A stretch of 34,841 nt of DNA from Bradyrhizobium forestalis (GTDB lineage Bacteria; Pseudomonadota; Alphaproteobacteria; Rhizobiales; Xanthobacteraceae): NCBI RefSeq assembly GCF_002795245.1, contig NZ_PGVG01000055.1, forward strand, positions 1 to 34,841. The letters run 5' to 3'. Both the position numbers and the translations under genes were made by a program. The notes under the pieces are model-generated. The model worked only from the letters and a program-made list of their open reading frames with translations. It had not been told where the DNA came from and ran no database searches. This document shows positions 16,748 through 25,454 of the stretch, piece after piece (position 1 is the stretch's first letter; every line of letters starts with the position of its first letter).

Positions 16748-17521
16748 TTACGACTTTCGAAGCCATGCATTTGGAGCACAAGTAACATTATTCCCAAACG
16801 CGTCGGTGTAATAAGTATCGATTAAGAATCCCGATTCCTCGACCAACTGGAAACCATCGATAATCTCTCTGTTTACTCTCGCGGGATCGTCTTCAATTAC
16901 ATAGTAGTCTCCTGAAACTAGAAGCTTGTTCAGGTAAGAAAACACCGGAAATATTTGCACGTGCGCGTCGTCGATCACAAGCCAAGGATGAGGTAGGCTC
17001 ATCAGTAGATCTACATCGAAGTTGGCGACGTTCGAAAGGTCAACTTGATGAAAGGTAAGCAGTGGATGCTTTCTTGCAGTCTCATGGACACATTTGGTAT
17101 GCAAATCAAAGGAGTGAACTTCGCCAGGATTCTCACAAAGCACGGACATATTGTCAGCAAACCACAGTCCGCTGCCACCCTGATATGAACCGAGCTCTAG
17201 AATCGTCCTCGGCTGAAGTTCCCAAATGAGCCTTGGATAAAGAGCCAGATCAAAAGGAGTCTTGAGAAGTATTAGCCCTCTGTAAGTCTTCCCCAAGGCT
17301 CCAACTTTTGTGAAACGCGTGTCAGCAATCCAGGGGTTGATAGACCACCTCCATAATCGTTCGGATGGCTTTGCAAAGCGATCAGAATGATCTGCATTCA
17401 GGACGTTGTTAATTACGCGAAACATCCCCCCTTGATCAAGAAGTCCGTCAGGCCTCAATTGATCAGGGTAGTTCTTGTGAGCGGCTTCCCAAAAAGCCTG
17501 GTATCCTAAAGCGAGTTTCAT
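16748..17521 (-). CDS. CmcI-family protein (cephalosporin hydroxylase / O-methyltransferase type)
   Basis: An intact 257-residue protein. The start at 17521 has CGGAG 8 bp upstream. The SAM-binding motif is RTILELGSYQGGSGLWFADN (about residues 125-144). The acidic metal-binding motifs of the family are PWLVIDDAHVQIFPVFSYLN and GDYYVIEDDPARVNRE; in Streptomyces CmcI, Asp and an Asp/Glu pair at these places bind Mg. Family members methylate hydroxyls of antibiotics or sugars. A sigma-54 promoter of the same cassette as the two BKACE genes lies 219 bp upstream, with a near-consensus NifA site about 100 bp before it. Expression during nitrogen fixation is therefore likely. A CmcJ-type gene, the usual partner in cephamycin synthesis, lies 4.4 kb away but is broken. 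Substrate unknown. Confidence 0.85.
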   Translation of the reverse strand: MKLALGYQAFWEAAHKNYPDQLRPDGLLDQGGMFRVINNVLNADHSDRFAKPSERLWRWSINPWIADTRFTKVGALGKTYRGLILLKTPFDLALYPRLIWELQPRTILELGSYQGGSGLWFADNMSVLCENPGEVHSFDLHTKCVHETARKHPLLTFHQVDLSNVANFDVDLLMSLPHPWLVIDDAHVQIFPVFSYLNKLLVSGDYYVIEDDPARVNREIIDGFQLVEESGFLIDTYYTDAFGNNVTCAPNAWLRKS

Positions 17522-17739
17522 AAGTTATCTCCGTGCTGCGTCTGCTGCTGTTTCACGAAATTGCTAGCCTCCTGGCCGGCTAGTGAAGTTCGAGGCGACC
17601 CGCCACATTGATGTTCAGCGCTCTCTCATTTGCTATGCACCAGCATCAGAATTGAATTTAATGTCGGGTCAACCGGGAAGTCCCATCTGGAACGCATGCG
17701 CCGGTGCCTCGACACGGCCGTTCTTTTACTCCTCATTCC

Positions 17740-17755
17740 AGCAATAGGCGTGCCA
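17740..17755 (-). promoter_or_regulatory. Sigma-54 (-24/-12) promoter of the CmcI-type gene
   Basis: On the minus strand TGGCACGCCTATTGCT matches the RpoN consensus TGGCACG-N4-TTGCW exactly, with GG and GC spaced 10 bp. The preceding bases GCGCAG...ATTCCGCGAG are shared with the promoter at 32542. About 100 bp upstream (17855-17870) TGT-N10-ACG is one base off the NifA site TGT-N10-ACA. The distance to the ATG at 17521 is about 220 bp. Confidence 0.8.
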
Positions 17756-18189
17756 CTCGCGGAATATGCTGCGCCCTTGCTTGTCGAGCGTGAAAAACAA
17801 AGTCAGCATGTCAGCTGGAATGACGGCGATGCTTTGTCGGGTTCGCGTCCCCGGCGTCATCAACCTGACATAGATAGTATGAGCCGGCCATCGAATCGGT
17901 GCGGCGCGCATGAGCTTGCCCCCATATCTGGAACGGCCCGCGAGGCAAGAGCTTTTTCAGTCGATCTCCCGCATCGGACAGTGCGGTCATATGTCCGGCC
18001 TTTGCGCGAGGCACAATATGGCCGCTGGCGAGATGAGATCCGCGGAACGAGGAGCTAAATCAAATTTACGCTCTTGAGTGCAATGGCGGCGGCAGCTTCA
18101 CTCGTTTCGGGATTTCGTCCCATAAGTTCATCGCCTGTTGTTGCACCTTGCCCTCTGCCCGCCTGCGCCGGTTAGGCCGGTTTTGGTGG
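17756..18189. other. Upstream region of the CmcI promoter and IS110 end
   Basis: No convincing gene is seen. Weak minus-strand frames (17726-18014) read through the promoter and do not match a family. The part from about 18060 to 18189 is probably the terminal sequence of the IS110 element that follows. The NifA-like half-consensus site is at 17855-17870. Confidence 0.35.
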
Positions 18190-19222
18190 TCACTGCGTCA
18201 CCACGGTAATCGCCAATGGGTCGGGGCGCCGATAAATTCCGCCCTTGTTCAGGAGCGCCCAGATGATCCGCGCCGTCTTATTGGCCTGCGCGACGGTGGC
18301 AACCTTGAAGGGCCGTCTGGCCAGAAGGGCCTTCAGCCGCGGCCGCGCCGAGCGTAGTTCCGGACACCCCACAAGACGGCCGTTGCCTCGACAACAAGGA
18401 GCGAGCGGAGTTCCGGATTTCCCATCTTCGATATTCGTCCCGACCGCTCCCTGCCTCAGTTGGATGAGGCCGCGGCGTCAACCCCAGCCGGCCGGCAAAG
18501 TGGCGAGCCGACTTGAACCCGCCGAGATCCGGCATAAGCGTCTTGATGGTCGCCGCCGTAATGGCGCCGGCGCCAGGGATCGTGGTCAACCGACGCAAGT
18601 CCTCGTCGTGCTTGGCTTCCACGACGATTGCGCGCTCGAACCTCTCGATCTGGTCGGCTGAAGCTTCAATCTCGTCGGCAATAGCCATCAGCGCGAAGCG
18701 CGCTGGTGCGGGCAGCCGAGCATCTGTCTCATCCGTATGATGGCGACCAGCGCCTCAACCTTTGCCAGGCCAGCGGTGGCGATGATCCCCAATTCTGCCA
18801 GATGCGCGCGCAACGCGTTGACCGCCTGCGTTGGCTGCCGCACTAGAAGAGCGCGGGTCTTCAGCACCATCGCGGCAGCCTGTTGCTCAGCCGTCTTAAT
18901 CGGCACGAAGCGCATGGTCTTTCTGGTCACCGCTTCGCTGATGGCCTCAGCGTCGGCCGCATCCGTCTTGCCACGCTTGACGAAGGGTTTGACATAAGCC
19001 GGCGGAATGAGCCGGACCTCATGACCGAGAGCTGCGATCTCGCGCGCCCAGTGCGCGCTACCGCATGCTTCCATCCGCACCAGGTATGCTGGCAGCTTCT
19101 CAAAGAAGGCAGAACTTCGCGGCGCCGTAGGTTCCGGTTGAACACGGGTGAGCCGGCATCCGCCCGTGAACCTGGAAAACGTGCTTGGCCAAATCTAATC
19201 CGATGGTGATAACCTGTTTCAC
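18190..19222 (-). pseudogene. IS110 family transposase, frameshifted
   Basis: A GTG start at 19222 reads KQVITIGLDLAKHVFQVHG, then frame changes lead to LVRMEACGSAHWAREIAALG, HEVRLIPPAYVKPFVKRGKT and DAADAEAISEAVTRKTMRFV (DEDD domain). Next come RRLTTIPGAGAITAATIKTL and GFKSARHFAGRLGLTPR (Transposase_20), and the end VATVAQANKTARIIWALLNK. At least three frameshifts, near 19150, 18690 and 18400. It belongs to a different IS110 subgroup from the two IS1111-type elements. Confidence 0.85.
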
Positions 19223-19316
19223 CGAATCGTCCCTCCCTTGTGGCGTTCGAACAACGACCACGTTGTAGGACTTTGCGTTGATGCTGTTGGAGCGGGCCTT
19301 TCCACCACATCAAGTT

Positions 19317-20224
19317 TTATCCACCCTGAGTTCGCCCGGCTGTTGGATTGGCCCGGTTACGGGAGCTGGCGCGGAGCCCTTGGCATGATGCAGCGCCAGA
19401 TCCCGGCGTGGATGGCAGGTGAAGGCGAACTCGGACGGCGTCTTCCACCCGAGCCGCGAGTGTGGGCGTGCGTCGTTGTAATCGGCCCGCCAGCATCCGA
19501 GCGCGACGCGGGCCTGGGCCAACCACGTGAACAGCGTCGTTCAACAATTCGTCCCGCAGCCGGCCGTTGAAGCTCTCGATGAAGGCGTTCTGCATGGGCT
19601 TACACGGCGCGATGTAGTGCCATGCGACACGGCTCTTGTCGACCCATGTCAGGATAGCGTTGCTGGTGAACTCGCTGCCATTGTCGCTGACCACTATCTT
19701 TGGCTTGCCGCGCTCCGCCACCAGCCGGCCCAGCTCCCGCGCCACGCGGGTACCGAAGAGCGAGGTGTCTGCTGCCAGCGCCAGGCACTCGCGGGTGCAA
19801 TCATCGGCGACGGTGAGGATACGGAAGCGGCGACCATCGCTGAGCTGATCCGACACGAAGTTGAGCGACCAGCGGTCGTTCGGCGCCATCGCCACCGTCA
19901 TCGGCGTCCGGGTCCCGATCGCCCGCTTGCGGCCGCCACGGCAGCGCAACGCTAGCCTCTCTTCCCGGTAGAGCCGGATCAGCTTCTGGTGGTTGATCAC
20001 GTAGCCCACCCGCTTTGAGCAGAAACGTGGAGGCGCCGATAGCCGAAGCGACGGCGCTCCTGGGCGATCGCCCTCATGCGCTGGCGAGGGCCGGCTTCGT
20101 CCGGCCGGGTCGTCTGGTATCTCATGGTCATGCGACAGCAGCCGATGGCTTTACACGCCCGCCGTTCGCTCATCCGGAACGCGCCTTGCAGATGGGCGAC
20201 AGCTTGGCCGCGGGCGTCATCATT
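19317..20224 (-). pseudogene. IS3 family transposase OrfB, frameshifted and 5'-interrupted
   Basis: The start region reads QAVAHLQGAFRMSERRACKA and IGCCRMTMRYQTTRPDEAGP, then a frameshift near 20005. The next frame gives GYVINHQKLIRLYREERLAL and the DDE core: NDRWSLNFVSDQLSDGRRFR (Asp), KIVVSDNGSEFTSNAILTWV (Asp) and NAFIESFNGRLRDELLND (Glu). A second shift near 19510 gives ALGCWRADYNDARPHSRLGW and KTPSEFAFT. This is the IS407-type OrfB. Its junction with orfA (21520-21775) is interrupted by an IS1111-type element at 20225-21519. Confidence 0.88.
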
Positions 20225-21519
20225 AATGGGATGGTCCGCACCGTCCTCCTCCCTCATCATGGGGGAGGTCAGATCAATAGAGGAGAGTATCATGGCCCAT
20301 TGCAATTTGCCGCGACCTGCGGCTGTCTATGGGATCGACATTGGCAAGAACCTGTTCCACGTCGTTGGCCTGAGCCGCGACGGCACACCTGTTCAGAAAG
20401 TTCGCTTTCGACGGGACACTCTTCTTCAGTGCTTTGCTCGCGCACAACCAAGCATAGTTGGCATGGAATCCTGCGCCGGTTCAGTGGCTCGCCCGGAAGA
20501 TACAGGCACTTGGTCACAAGGTGCGCCTGATCCCCGCGCAATTCGTGAAGCCCTACGTGAAGTCAAACAAGAACGACATCATCGACGCCGAGGCGATCGC
20601 TGAGGCCGCGACGCGACCGACAATGCGCTTCGTCGCCGTGAAGGAGGAGGACCAGGTCGATCTTCAAGCGCTGCATCGAATCCGTGACCAGATGGTCGGC
20701 GCGAGGACACGCCTGATCAATCAGATGCGGGCTTTCTGCCTCGAGTATGGCGTACCTTTGCGTCACGGTGCTGGAATATTCAAGCTCGAGCTACCGCTCG
20801 CTTTGAAAGACGAAGGAAACGGTATATCACCGATGATGCGGCGTCTGGTCGGCGATCTCTACGCCGATCTCTGCCGCCTCGAAGAACGGATCCGCCAAGT
20901 GACAAGGGAGATCGAAGCGGTCGCTAACCGAGAGGACGTTACATGCCGGCTGATGACAATCCCTGGTATCGGCGCATTAGGTGCGACCGCTGTGCTTGCC
21001 GCGATCGGTGATGGGCTGCAGTTTCGCAAGGCTCGCGACCTTGCTGCTTGGCTGGGGTTGGTGCCCAGACAATACTCGACCGGCGGAAAACAGACGTTGC
21101 TTGGATCAGCAAACGCGGCAATCGTTATTTGAGAAAACTTCTAGTGCATGGCGCGCGATCCTGCTTCCGGCATCTGGACCGAACGCGCGATCGCTTGGGA
21201 AGCTGGCTCGATGGGCTCCAAGCTCGGATGCATCCGAATAAGGCCGTTGTCGCACTAGCCGCCAAGATGGCTCGCATTGTCTGGGTGGTCTTGAACAAGC
21301 CAGGAGCACTCTACGAACGCAGAGATCCTGCTTTCAGCTGACGACTTCTGACGAGATTGCAAGGCTCGGGAACAGTGATGATTGGGAACGGCGTGCGCGG
21401 ATCTCATCATGGCCTGGCTGCAACAGCAGTCCACTCGCGAGAGGCCGGATACATTTATGCAACTGGAAGCGTCATTTTCGCTGTTACGATCCCTTGCACG
21501 GACGGTGCGGACCATACAT
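20225..21519 (+). mobile_element. IS1111-group element inserted in an IS3 element
   Basis: Perfect 16-bp subterminal inverted repeats ATGGTCCGCACCGTCC (20231-20246) and GGACGGTGCGGACCAT (21500-21515). Removing 20225-21519 joins IS3 orfA and orfB into the usual LLGKK-stop junction, which fixes the ends. The left terminus (AATGGGATGG) and right terminus (CCATACAT) match those of the element at 239-1629 (AATGGCATGG / CCATAGAT). No target duplication is evident, as expected for the IS110 family. Confidence 0.85.
20292..21341 (+). pseudogene. IS110/IS1111 family transposase, frameshifted
   Basis: The N-terminal part reads PAAVYGIDIGKNLFHVVGLS (first Asp) and SIVGMESCAGS (Glu). A one-base loss near 20475 leads to WLARKIQALGHKVRLIPAQF and KSNKNDIIDAEAIAEAATRP. 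Then come MTIPGIGALGATAVLAAIGD and RDLAAWLGLVPRQYSTGGKQ (Transposase_20). A second shift near 21108 leads to RGNRYLRKLLVHGARSC and AAKMARIVWVVLNKPGA, with a stop at 21341. Apart from these two lesions it is full length. It is related to but distinct from the transposase at 304. Confidence 0.9.
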
Positions 21520-21775
21520 TCTTTCCCAAGAGGGCCTTCAAGGCCGCGTTGTCCAGCATAGCGTCCGCCAGCAGCCGTTTCAGCCGCGTGTTCTCGTCCT
21601 CCAGGTCTTCAGCCGCTTGGCCTCCGAGACCTCCAGCCCGCCGAATTTTGCTCCATTTGTAGCTGCTGGCGTCACTGACGCCATGCTTGCGGCACAGGTC
21701 GGCAACCGAAACGCCGGCCTCGTGCTCCTTCAAAATCCCGATGATCTGCTTCTGTATTCGGTCTGCTTCTGTCAA
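21520..21775 (-). pseudogene. IS3 family OrfA (helix-turn-helix subunit), altered
   Basis: It starts MTEADRIQKQIIGILKEHEA, GVSVADLCRKHGVSDASSYK (helix-turn-helix) and ends with the leucine-zipper part EDENTRLKRLLADAMLDNAA followed by LKALLGKN. The block between (KWSKIRRAGGLGGQAAEDL) deviates from the usual 'KWKAKFGGLEVSEAKRLK' and suggests compensating indels. The C-terminus is fused to IS1111 sequence by the insertion at 21519. With OrfB at 19317-20224 it formed one IS3 element. Confidence 0.82.
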
Positions 21776-21979
21776 TCCCTTAAGAGCGCTGCCGCGGGTA
21801 CCTTGCTTCTGTTCGTGGTCGGCAAAACCGCCACACTATGGGCTTCGGTTGAATGGTCGGTTCAAGCTCTTCGGCGTAGTCATCCGACCTGGAGGGCGGA
21901 CGCCACGACAGATCATACGAACTCGGCCATCCCCACGCCCCGCGACGGGCGTCTCTTGATGGCGATGGCGTCCTTACGC

Positions 21980-22860
21980 CACCGCCGTCCATCGGAATTC
22001 GGTTCCATCAACCCACATTCGGTGAAGGACGACAGCCATCTTTCTGGCCAGCGCGACCTTCGCACGCTTGCTTCCTTGCCGGTGGGCAACACGCACCGCC
22101 CAGGCCTTCATCGGAGACCATCGGGTTGATGGCCTGAGAACGACGTTGGCAGCTTCGAACAAGGCTGTGCGCGTCTCTCCATCTCCGACTTTTGTGATCC
22201 GTCCTACCCGATCAACCTCGCCAGATTGGTATCGCCGGGGCGTTAACCCGAGCCGACGGATTGGGAATGCAGGAATCGCCTGGGATCGTCCGCAGTGGAG
22301 TGGAAGGTCAACGCAGAGACCGGGCATCGCCTCCAGTAAGGCGTCATCGCTGACCAACTCACGAACTCGCGTCGCGAACAGAGTCCACGAGACGATTCCG
22401 ACTTTGAGACCGAGCGGACGCAGAAGTCCGCGGATGACTTGCTCTGCGGCAGCGATGGAGCGGATGATATGCTTGCGAGCCGCGGCCAGCGTCCGCGCCC
22501 TTTGGCTGCCGATGCTCTTGACGTGAACAGGCTTGAACCATCCCGTTCCCACCACCTGCGCGATCCCACGGGCGTCATTCCGATCGGTCTTCACCGGCAT
22601 GGCCGAAAGTGCCGCCTTAACCTGGGGGCTTCCAAACTGACGGCCGGCAGCCCCAGTTCGATTAGATTTGCGGTCAGCCATTCTGACATCGGTCCTGCCT
22701 CAAGGCCCACCCGTTCAACTTGACCAGCCCATGGTTCGAGGTACTGCACAATCGATGGCGCGTCCGCCAACGTGGTTCCCTCCCGGATAAGCTTTCCGGT
22801 CTCGTCCACCGCACATACCGCAACGGAATTCAGCGAAACATCGAGGCCGACGTAGATCAT
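21980..22860 (-). pseudogene. IS110 family transposase, deleted internally
   Basis: Start at ATG 22860 (AAGGAG upstream): MIYVGLDVSLNSVAVCAVDE and GQVERVGLEAGPMSEWL. A frameshift near 22610 leads to KAALSAMPVKTDRNDARGIA, GWFKPVHVKSIGSQRARTLA and GLKVGIVSWTLFATRVREL. The region between 'EAMPGLC' and 'RRLGLTPRRYQSGEVDRVGR' is compressed and scrambled, so part of the middle is deleted. The C-terminal part RVAHRQGSKRAKVALARKMA and VVLHRMWVDGTEFRW is intact. This is yet another IS110 subgroup. Confidence 0.85.
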
Positions 22861-23059
22861 GGCTTCTCTCCTTTCCGGATGGAGTTGGTCCATGATCGTC
22901 AGCCAAAACGTGCCGCGCGGCAAATCGGTCAGGCGATCGGGACCGAATACCCCATCTCTTCCGAAAAGCGGCTGCGCTTCATGCTCTGGTCCTTGTCGTG
23001 GGCCAGAACGCGCCGTCGATCCTGTCGCAATCGAGAAGCTGCTGCCGATCCTTTCTGAA

Positions 23060-23490
23060 GGGAATTTCGACCTGGCGACTTCTCCGAGGCGCTGGGCGGC
23101 GCTGCCTGTCAAGAATGCAGCCCGGATGTCTGCATCAGCCATCGGCCGACCGAAGACTCGACGAGCACGCCGCCTAGCAGAAAGTGCGATCTGCCGGCCA
23201 CGTTTTACGTCTACATCTGGGTTGTTCGCATCCATCTCGAAGTCCGGCTTGAAGACGAAGTGCATCCTCGTGCTGATCGCCGCGACGCCGGAAGGTCGCA
23301 AGGAACTGGTTGACTTCACCGATGCTGCCCGCGAGAACGTACACAGGACCGGCGCGATCTGCTGCTCGATCGCAAGCCGCGAGATCTCGACGTGCCGCCG
23401 CGGCTCGTCATCTCCGATGGCGCACTCGGGTTCTGGAAGGCTGCCGGTGAGGTATCGCCGACAACGCGCGAGCAGCGCTGCTGGGTGGGG
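23060..23490 (+). pseudogene. IS256 family transposase fragment
   Basis: Pieces in changing frames read EGNFDLGDFSEAL, then FYVYIWVVRIHLEVRLEDE, then CILVLIAATPEGRKELVDFT with DAARENV, and RRDLLLDRKPRDLDVPPRLV with ISDGALGFWKAAGEVSPTTR and EQRCWV. These are consecutive blocks of IS256 transposases; the first Asp (usually YVWVDGIHL) is replaced by Arg and the second lies in 'ISDGALGF'. It is truncated on both sides and carries at least three frame changes. It lies between an IS110 and an IS1182 remnant. Confidence 0.8.
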
Positions 23491-23569
23491 TCGTTGAAGA
23501 AGTGGCGAATAGATTTCGCGCGATGCAGCGACCAGCCCTGTCATGGCTCTCGTGTCAAAACCCGCGCTA

Positions 23570-24150
23570 CAGCGCGATCTGAAGCCGCAAACGCACTATG
23601 AGGGACAATCCAAGGCAGAATAAGCGCAAGGAGAGCGGCTGCCAGCCGCTTGAGGTTGATGGCGGCGGCTGTCAGGTAGGCCTGGATCTTCATGTTTGGC
23701 ATGACCACGCCGTATCGCGCGCCAGTCAGTGCCAGGTCTTGGCTTCGCCGTGGAAGCCCTCTGAGCGCCAGCGATGGCGCTGATAGAGCCGTCAATCCTT
23801 TCTGCTCCATCGCTCGCGACGGCGGCGGGCGCGGAGCAGTGCAGGATAATCGTCACCGATAACGACCGCCTTGTTAACCCGCCCTTTCGATAAGCAATCG
23901 CCCTTGAGCGGACACCGGGCACAATCCTTCGCCTTGAATAGAAGAAACGGCCGTGCTTGATGGGTCGCGCGGGGCGCAAGATACGTCCTTGCGGGCACTT
24001 CAAGATGTCGTGCTTGGCATCGTATCGGAAGCGTCTGAGCGGTACGCGGCTCTTGATTCGTTCGGCTTTAGCTGGGATCAGGGCGTCGATGCCGCGCCGC
24101 TCGAGCGCACCGTAGACTTTAGCGTAGGCATAGCCGGCATCCGCGGTGAC
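23570..24150 (-). pseudogene. IS1182 family transposase, C-terminal remnant
   Basis: On the minus strand it reads VTADAGYAYAKVYGALERRG, IDALIPAKAERIKSRVPLRR, FRYDAKHDILKCPQGRILRP, DCARCPLKGDCLSKGRVNKA and VVIGDDYPALLRARRRRERW. After frame changes come YQRHRWRSEGFHGEAKTW and NMKIQAYLTAAAINLKRLAA. The Cys-rich block (CARCPLKGDC) and the 'RSEGFHGEAK' Glu block are typical of IS1182. The N-terminal half is absent. It ends at about 24150, just upstream of module A's promoter. Confidence 0.82.
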
Positions 24151-24344
24151 GGGCGAGGACTATCTCCGGGTCCGCCGAGCAGCCGGCACGAGAGGCGAAC
24201 GGCCTCTCATAACACTCCATTGTGTCGTGCCAGCCGTGTTCGATTAACTACGGTGATGTCGGAATCCGACAGCGTTATTGCAATGAGCAGGCCGCTAGCT
24301 ACACGTTTTTTCTCTTATCAGGCGAGCCGCGCAGGGGCCGCGAG

Positions 24345-24360
24345 TGGCACGCCGATTGCT
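24345..24360 (+). promoter_or_regulatory. Sigma-54 promoter of carnitine-type module A
   Basis: TGGCACGCCGATTGCT matches the RpoN -24/-12 consensus exactly (GG 24346-24347, GC 24358-24359). About 95 bp upstream lies TGT-N10-ACG (24237-24252), one base off the NifA site; a perfect palindrome TGTCGGAATCCGACA with 9-bp spacing is at 24257. The flanking bases are nearly the same as at the promoters at 17740 and 32542. Confidence 0.8.
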
Positions 24361-24418
24361 GGGATGAGAACGGCCGCAGCCAAAGTATTCGCAGCTGCCC
24401 TGTCGCCAGGAGTTCCCA

Positions 24419-24496
24419 ATGAGCCTCGCTCGGTTGATCCTAGTCAATGCGCTGACGCTGTTTACGCTCGGAAATGCAAAAGCGGAACATTCCTGA
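24419..24496 (+). CDS. Small signal-peptide-like ORF behind the sigma-54 promoter
   Basis: A 25-codon ORF. AGGAG sits 6 bp before ATG 24419, and the predicted transcription start from the sigma-54 promoter is about 48 bp upstream. The peptide reads MSLARLILVNALTLFTLG then NAKAEHS: one Arg, a hydrophobic stretch and an Ala-Lys-Ala site like a Sec signal peptide, but almost no mature part. The corresponding stretch in module B keeps AGGAG and 'TLGKCK'-like sequence but has lost the start codon. It is either a short secreted peptide, a leader controlling the BKACE gene, or the residue of a once longer gene. Existence is inferred, not proven. Confidence 0.35.
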   Translation: MSLARLILVNALTLFTLGNAKAEHS

Positions 24497-24578
24497 AAGC
24501 GGTGAACGACATGAGATAACACTTTATCGCTGATCTGGCTTGGCACAGATCAAGGTTCAGTGAGAGGAGAAGGTTGGG

Positions 24579-25436
24579 ATGGTATCAGACGTCTTCATCA
24601 CTTGTGCGGTCACAGGGGGTGGTGCGGCGCCGATGCAGGAGAATGTGCCCGTAACACCAGGGGAGATCGCTGACCCGGCGATCGATGCGGCGCCCGCGCG
24701 AGCGGCGGCGGTGCACGTCCACGTGCGTGACCTAAAGAGCCGGGAGGGCCCGCTGGATCCGGCGGGGTGTGGGGCAATGGTGCAGCGTATTCGGGAGTCA
24801 GATGTGAATCCGGTGATCAACCTGACAAGGGGCGAGGGCTGCAGCATGAGGCGAACTCTCCGCTGCCGTTGCCGGCAGGGACATACATGGCGCGTCTGTT
24901 GAGCAGCTCATCCGCGTCGAGAGCCGCACCGCGAAATCTGCACGGCGGATTGCCGGTCGATGAACAGCAAGACCAACGAGGATATGGTCAATACCACCGG
25001 GATGCGGCGCGCGATGGCTGCACGCTTGCAACAGCTCGGGGTGAAATTTGAGCTTGAGGTGTTCGATTCAGGTCATCTGCGAACGATCTTGTCAATGACG
25101 GGCTGATTGACGATGCGCCGCTCCAGGTGTGCATGGGGATTGGCTAGAGCGCGCCGGAGGATTTGAACACGCTGATAGCGATGGTGCACCAACTTCCGCT
25201 GCGCGCTGTTTACTCAGCCTTGTCGATCGGGCACATGCAGCTTCCTTATACGGCATTCGTGCCGTTGATCGGCGCGAACAGTGACGGGGAAGACAACCTG
25301 TACCTCTCCCGCGGGTGGCTGGCGATCAACAGCGAAGTCGTCACGGGCGGTAGAGATCGTTGACCGGATTGGCGTGCGGGTGATGAGCCCGGATGAGATG
25401 CGCGAAACACCCAAGATGAAGTTTATGTCAAAAACG
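24579..25436 (+). pseudogene. BKACE (beta-keto acid cleavage enzyme, DUF849), module A copy, broken
   Basis: The ATG at 24579 follows GAGGAG. The first 88 residues are intact: MVSDVFITCAVTGGG, AAAVHVHVRDLKS (metal-binding His pair) and RESDVNPVINLTRGEGC. The frame then breaks. Homology to the intact copy at 32756 continues at the DNA level through several indels and stops, for example gctag in the 'GVGYG' region, to VDRIGVRVMSPDEMRE. No stop separates this tail from the dehydrogenase, so the last part of the BKACE frame runs into the next gene. The intact family condenses acetyl-CoA with a beta-keto acid to give acetoacetate and a CoA ester. This copy cannot be active. Confidence 0.88.
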
Positions 25437-25454
25437 AAGTCAAGGCTAAAGCTC

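Noticed and set aside
16577..16825. Plus-strand frame overlapping the 3' end of the CmcI-type gene
   Set aside because: No family resemblance, weak start context and overlap with a convincing gene on the other strand.
17726..18014. Short minus-strand frames through the CmcI promoter
   Set aside because: Resemblance of their ends to module A frames (REWHADCW) comes from the conserved promoter bases, not from protein conservation.
24257..24271. Palindrome TGTCGGAATCCGACA as a NifA site
   Set aside because: The spacing is TGT-N9-ACA, one base short of the consensus N10; kept only as a comment. TGT-N10-ACG at 24237 is the better candidate.
24364..24519. 51-codon frame starting right at the module A promoter (MRTAAAKVFAAAL)
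   Set aside because: Its ATG lies upstream of the transcription start expected from the -12 box, so it could not be translated from this promoter.
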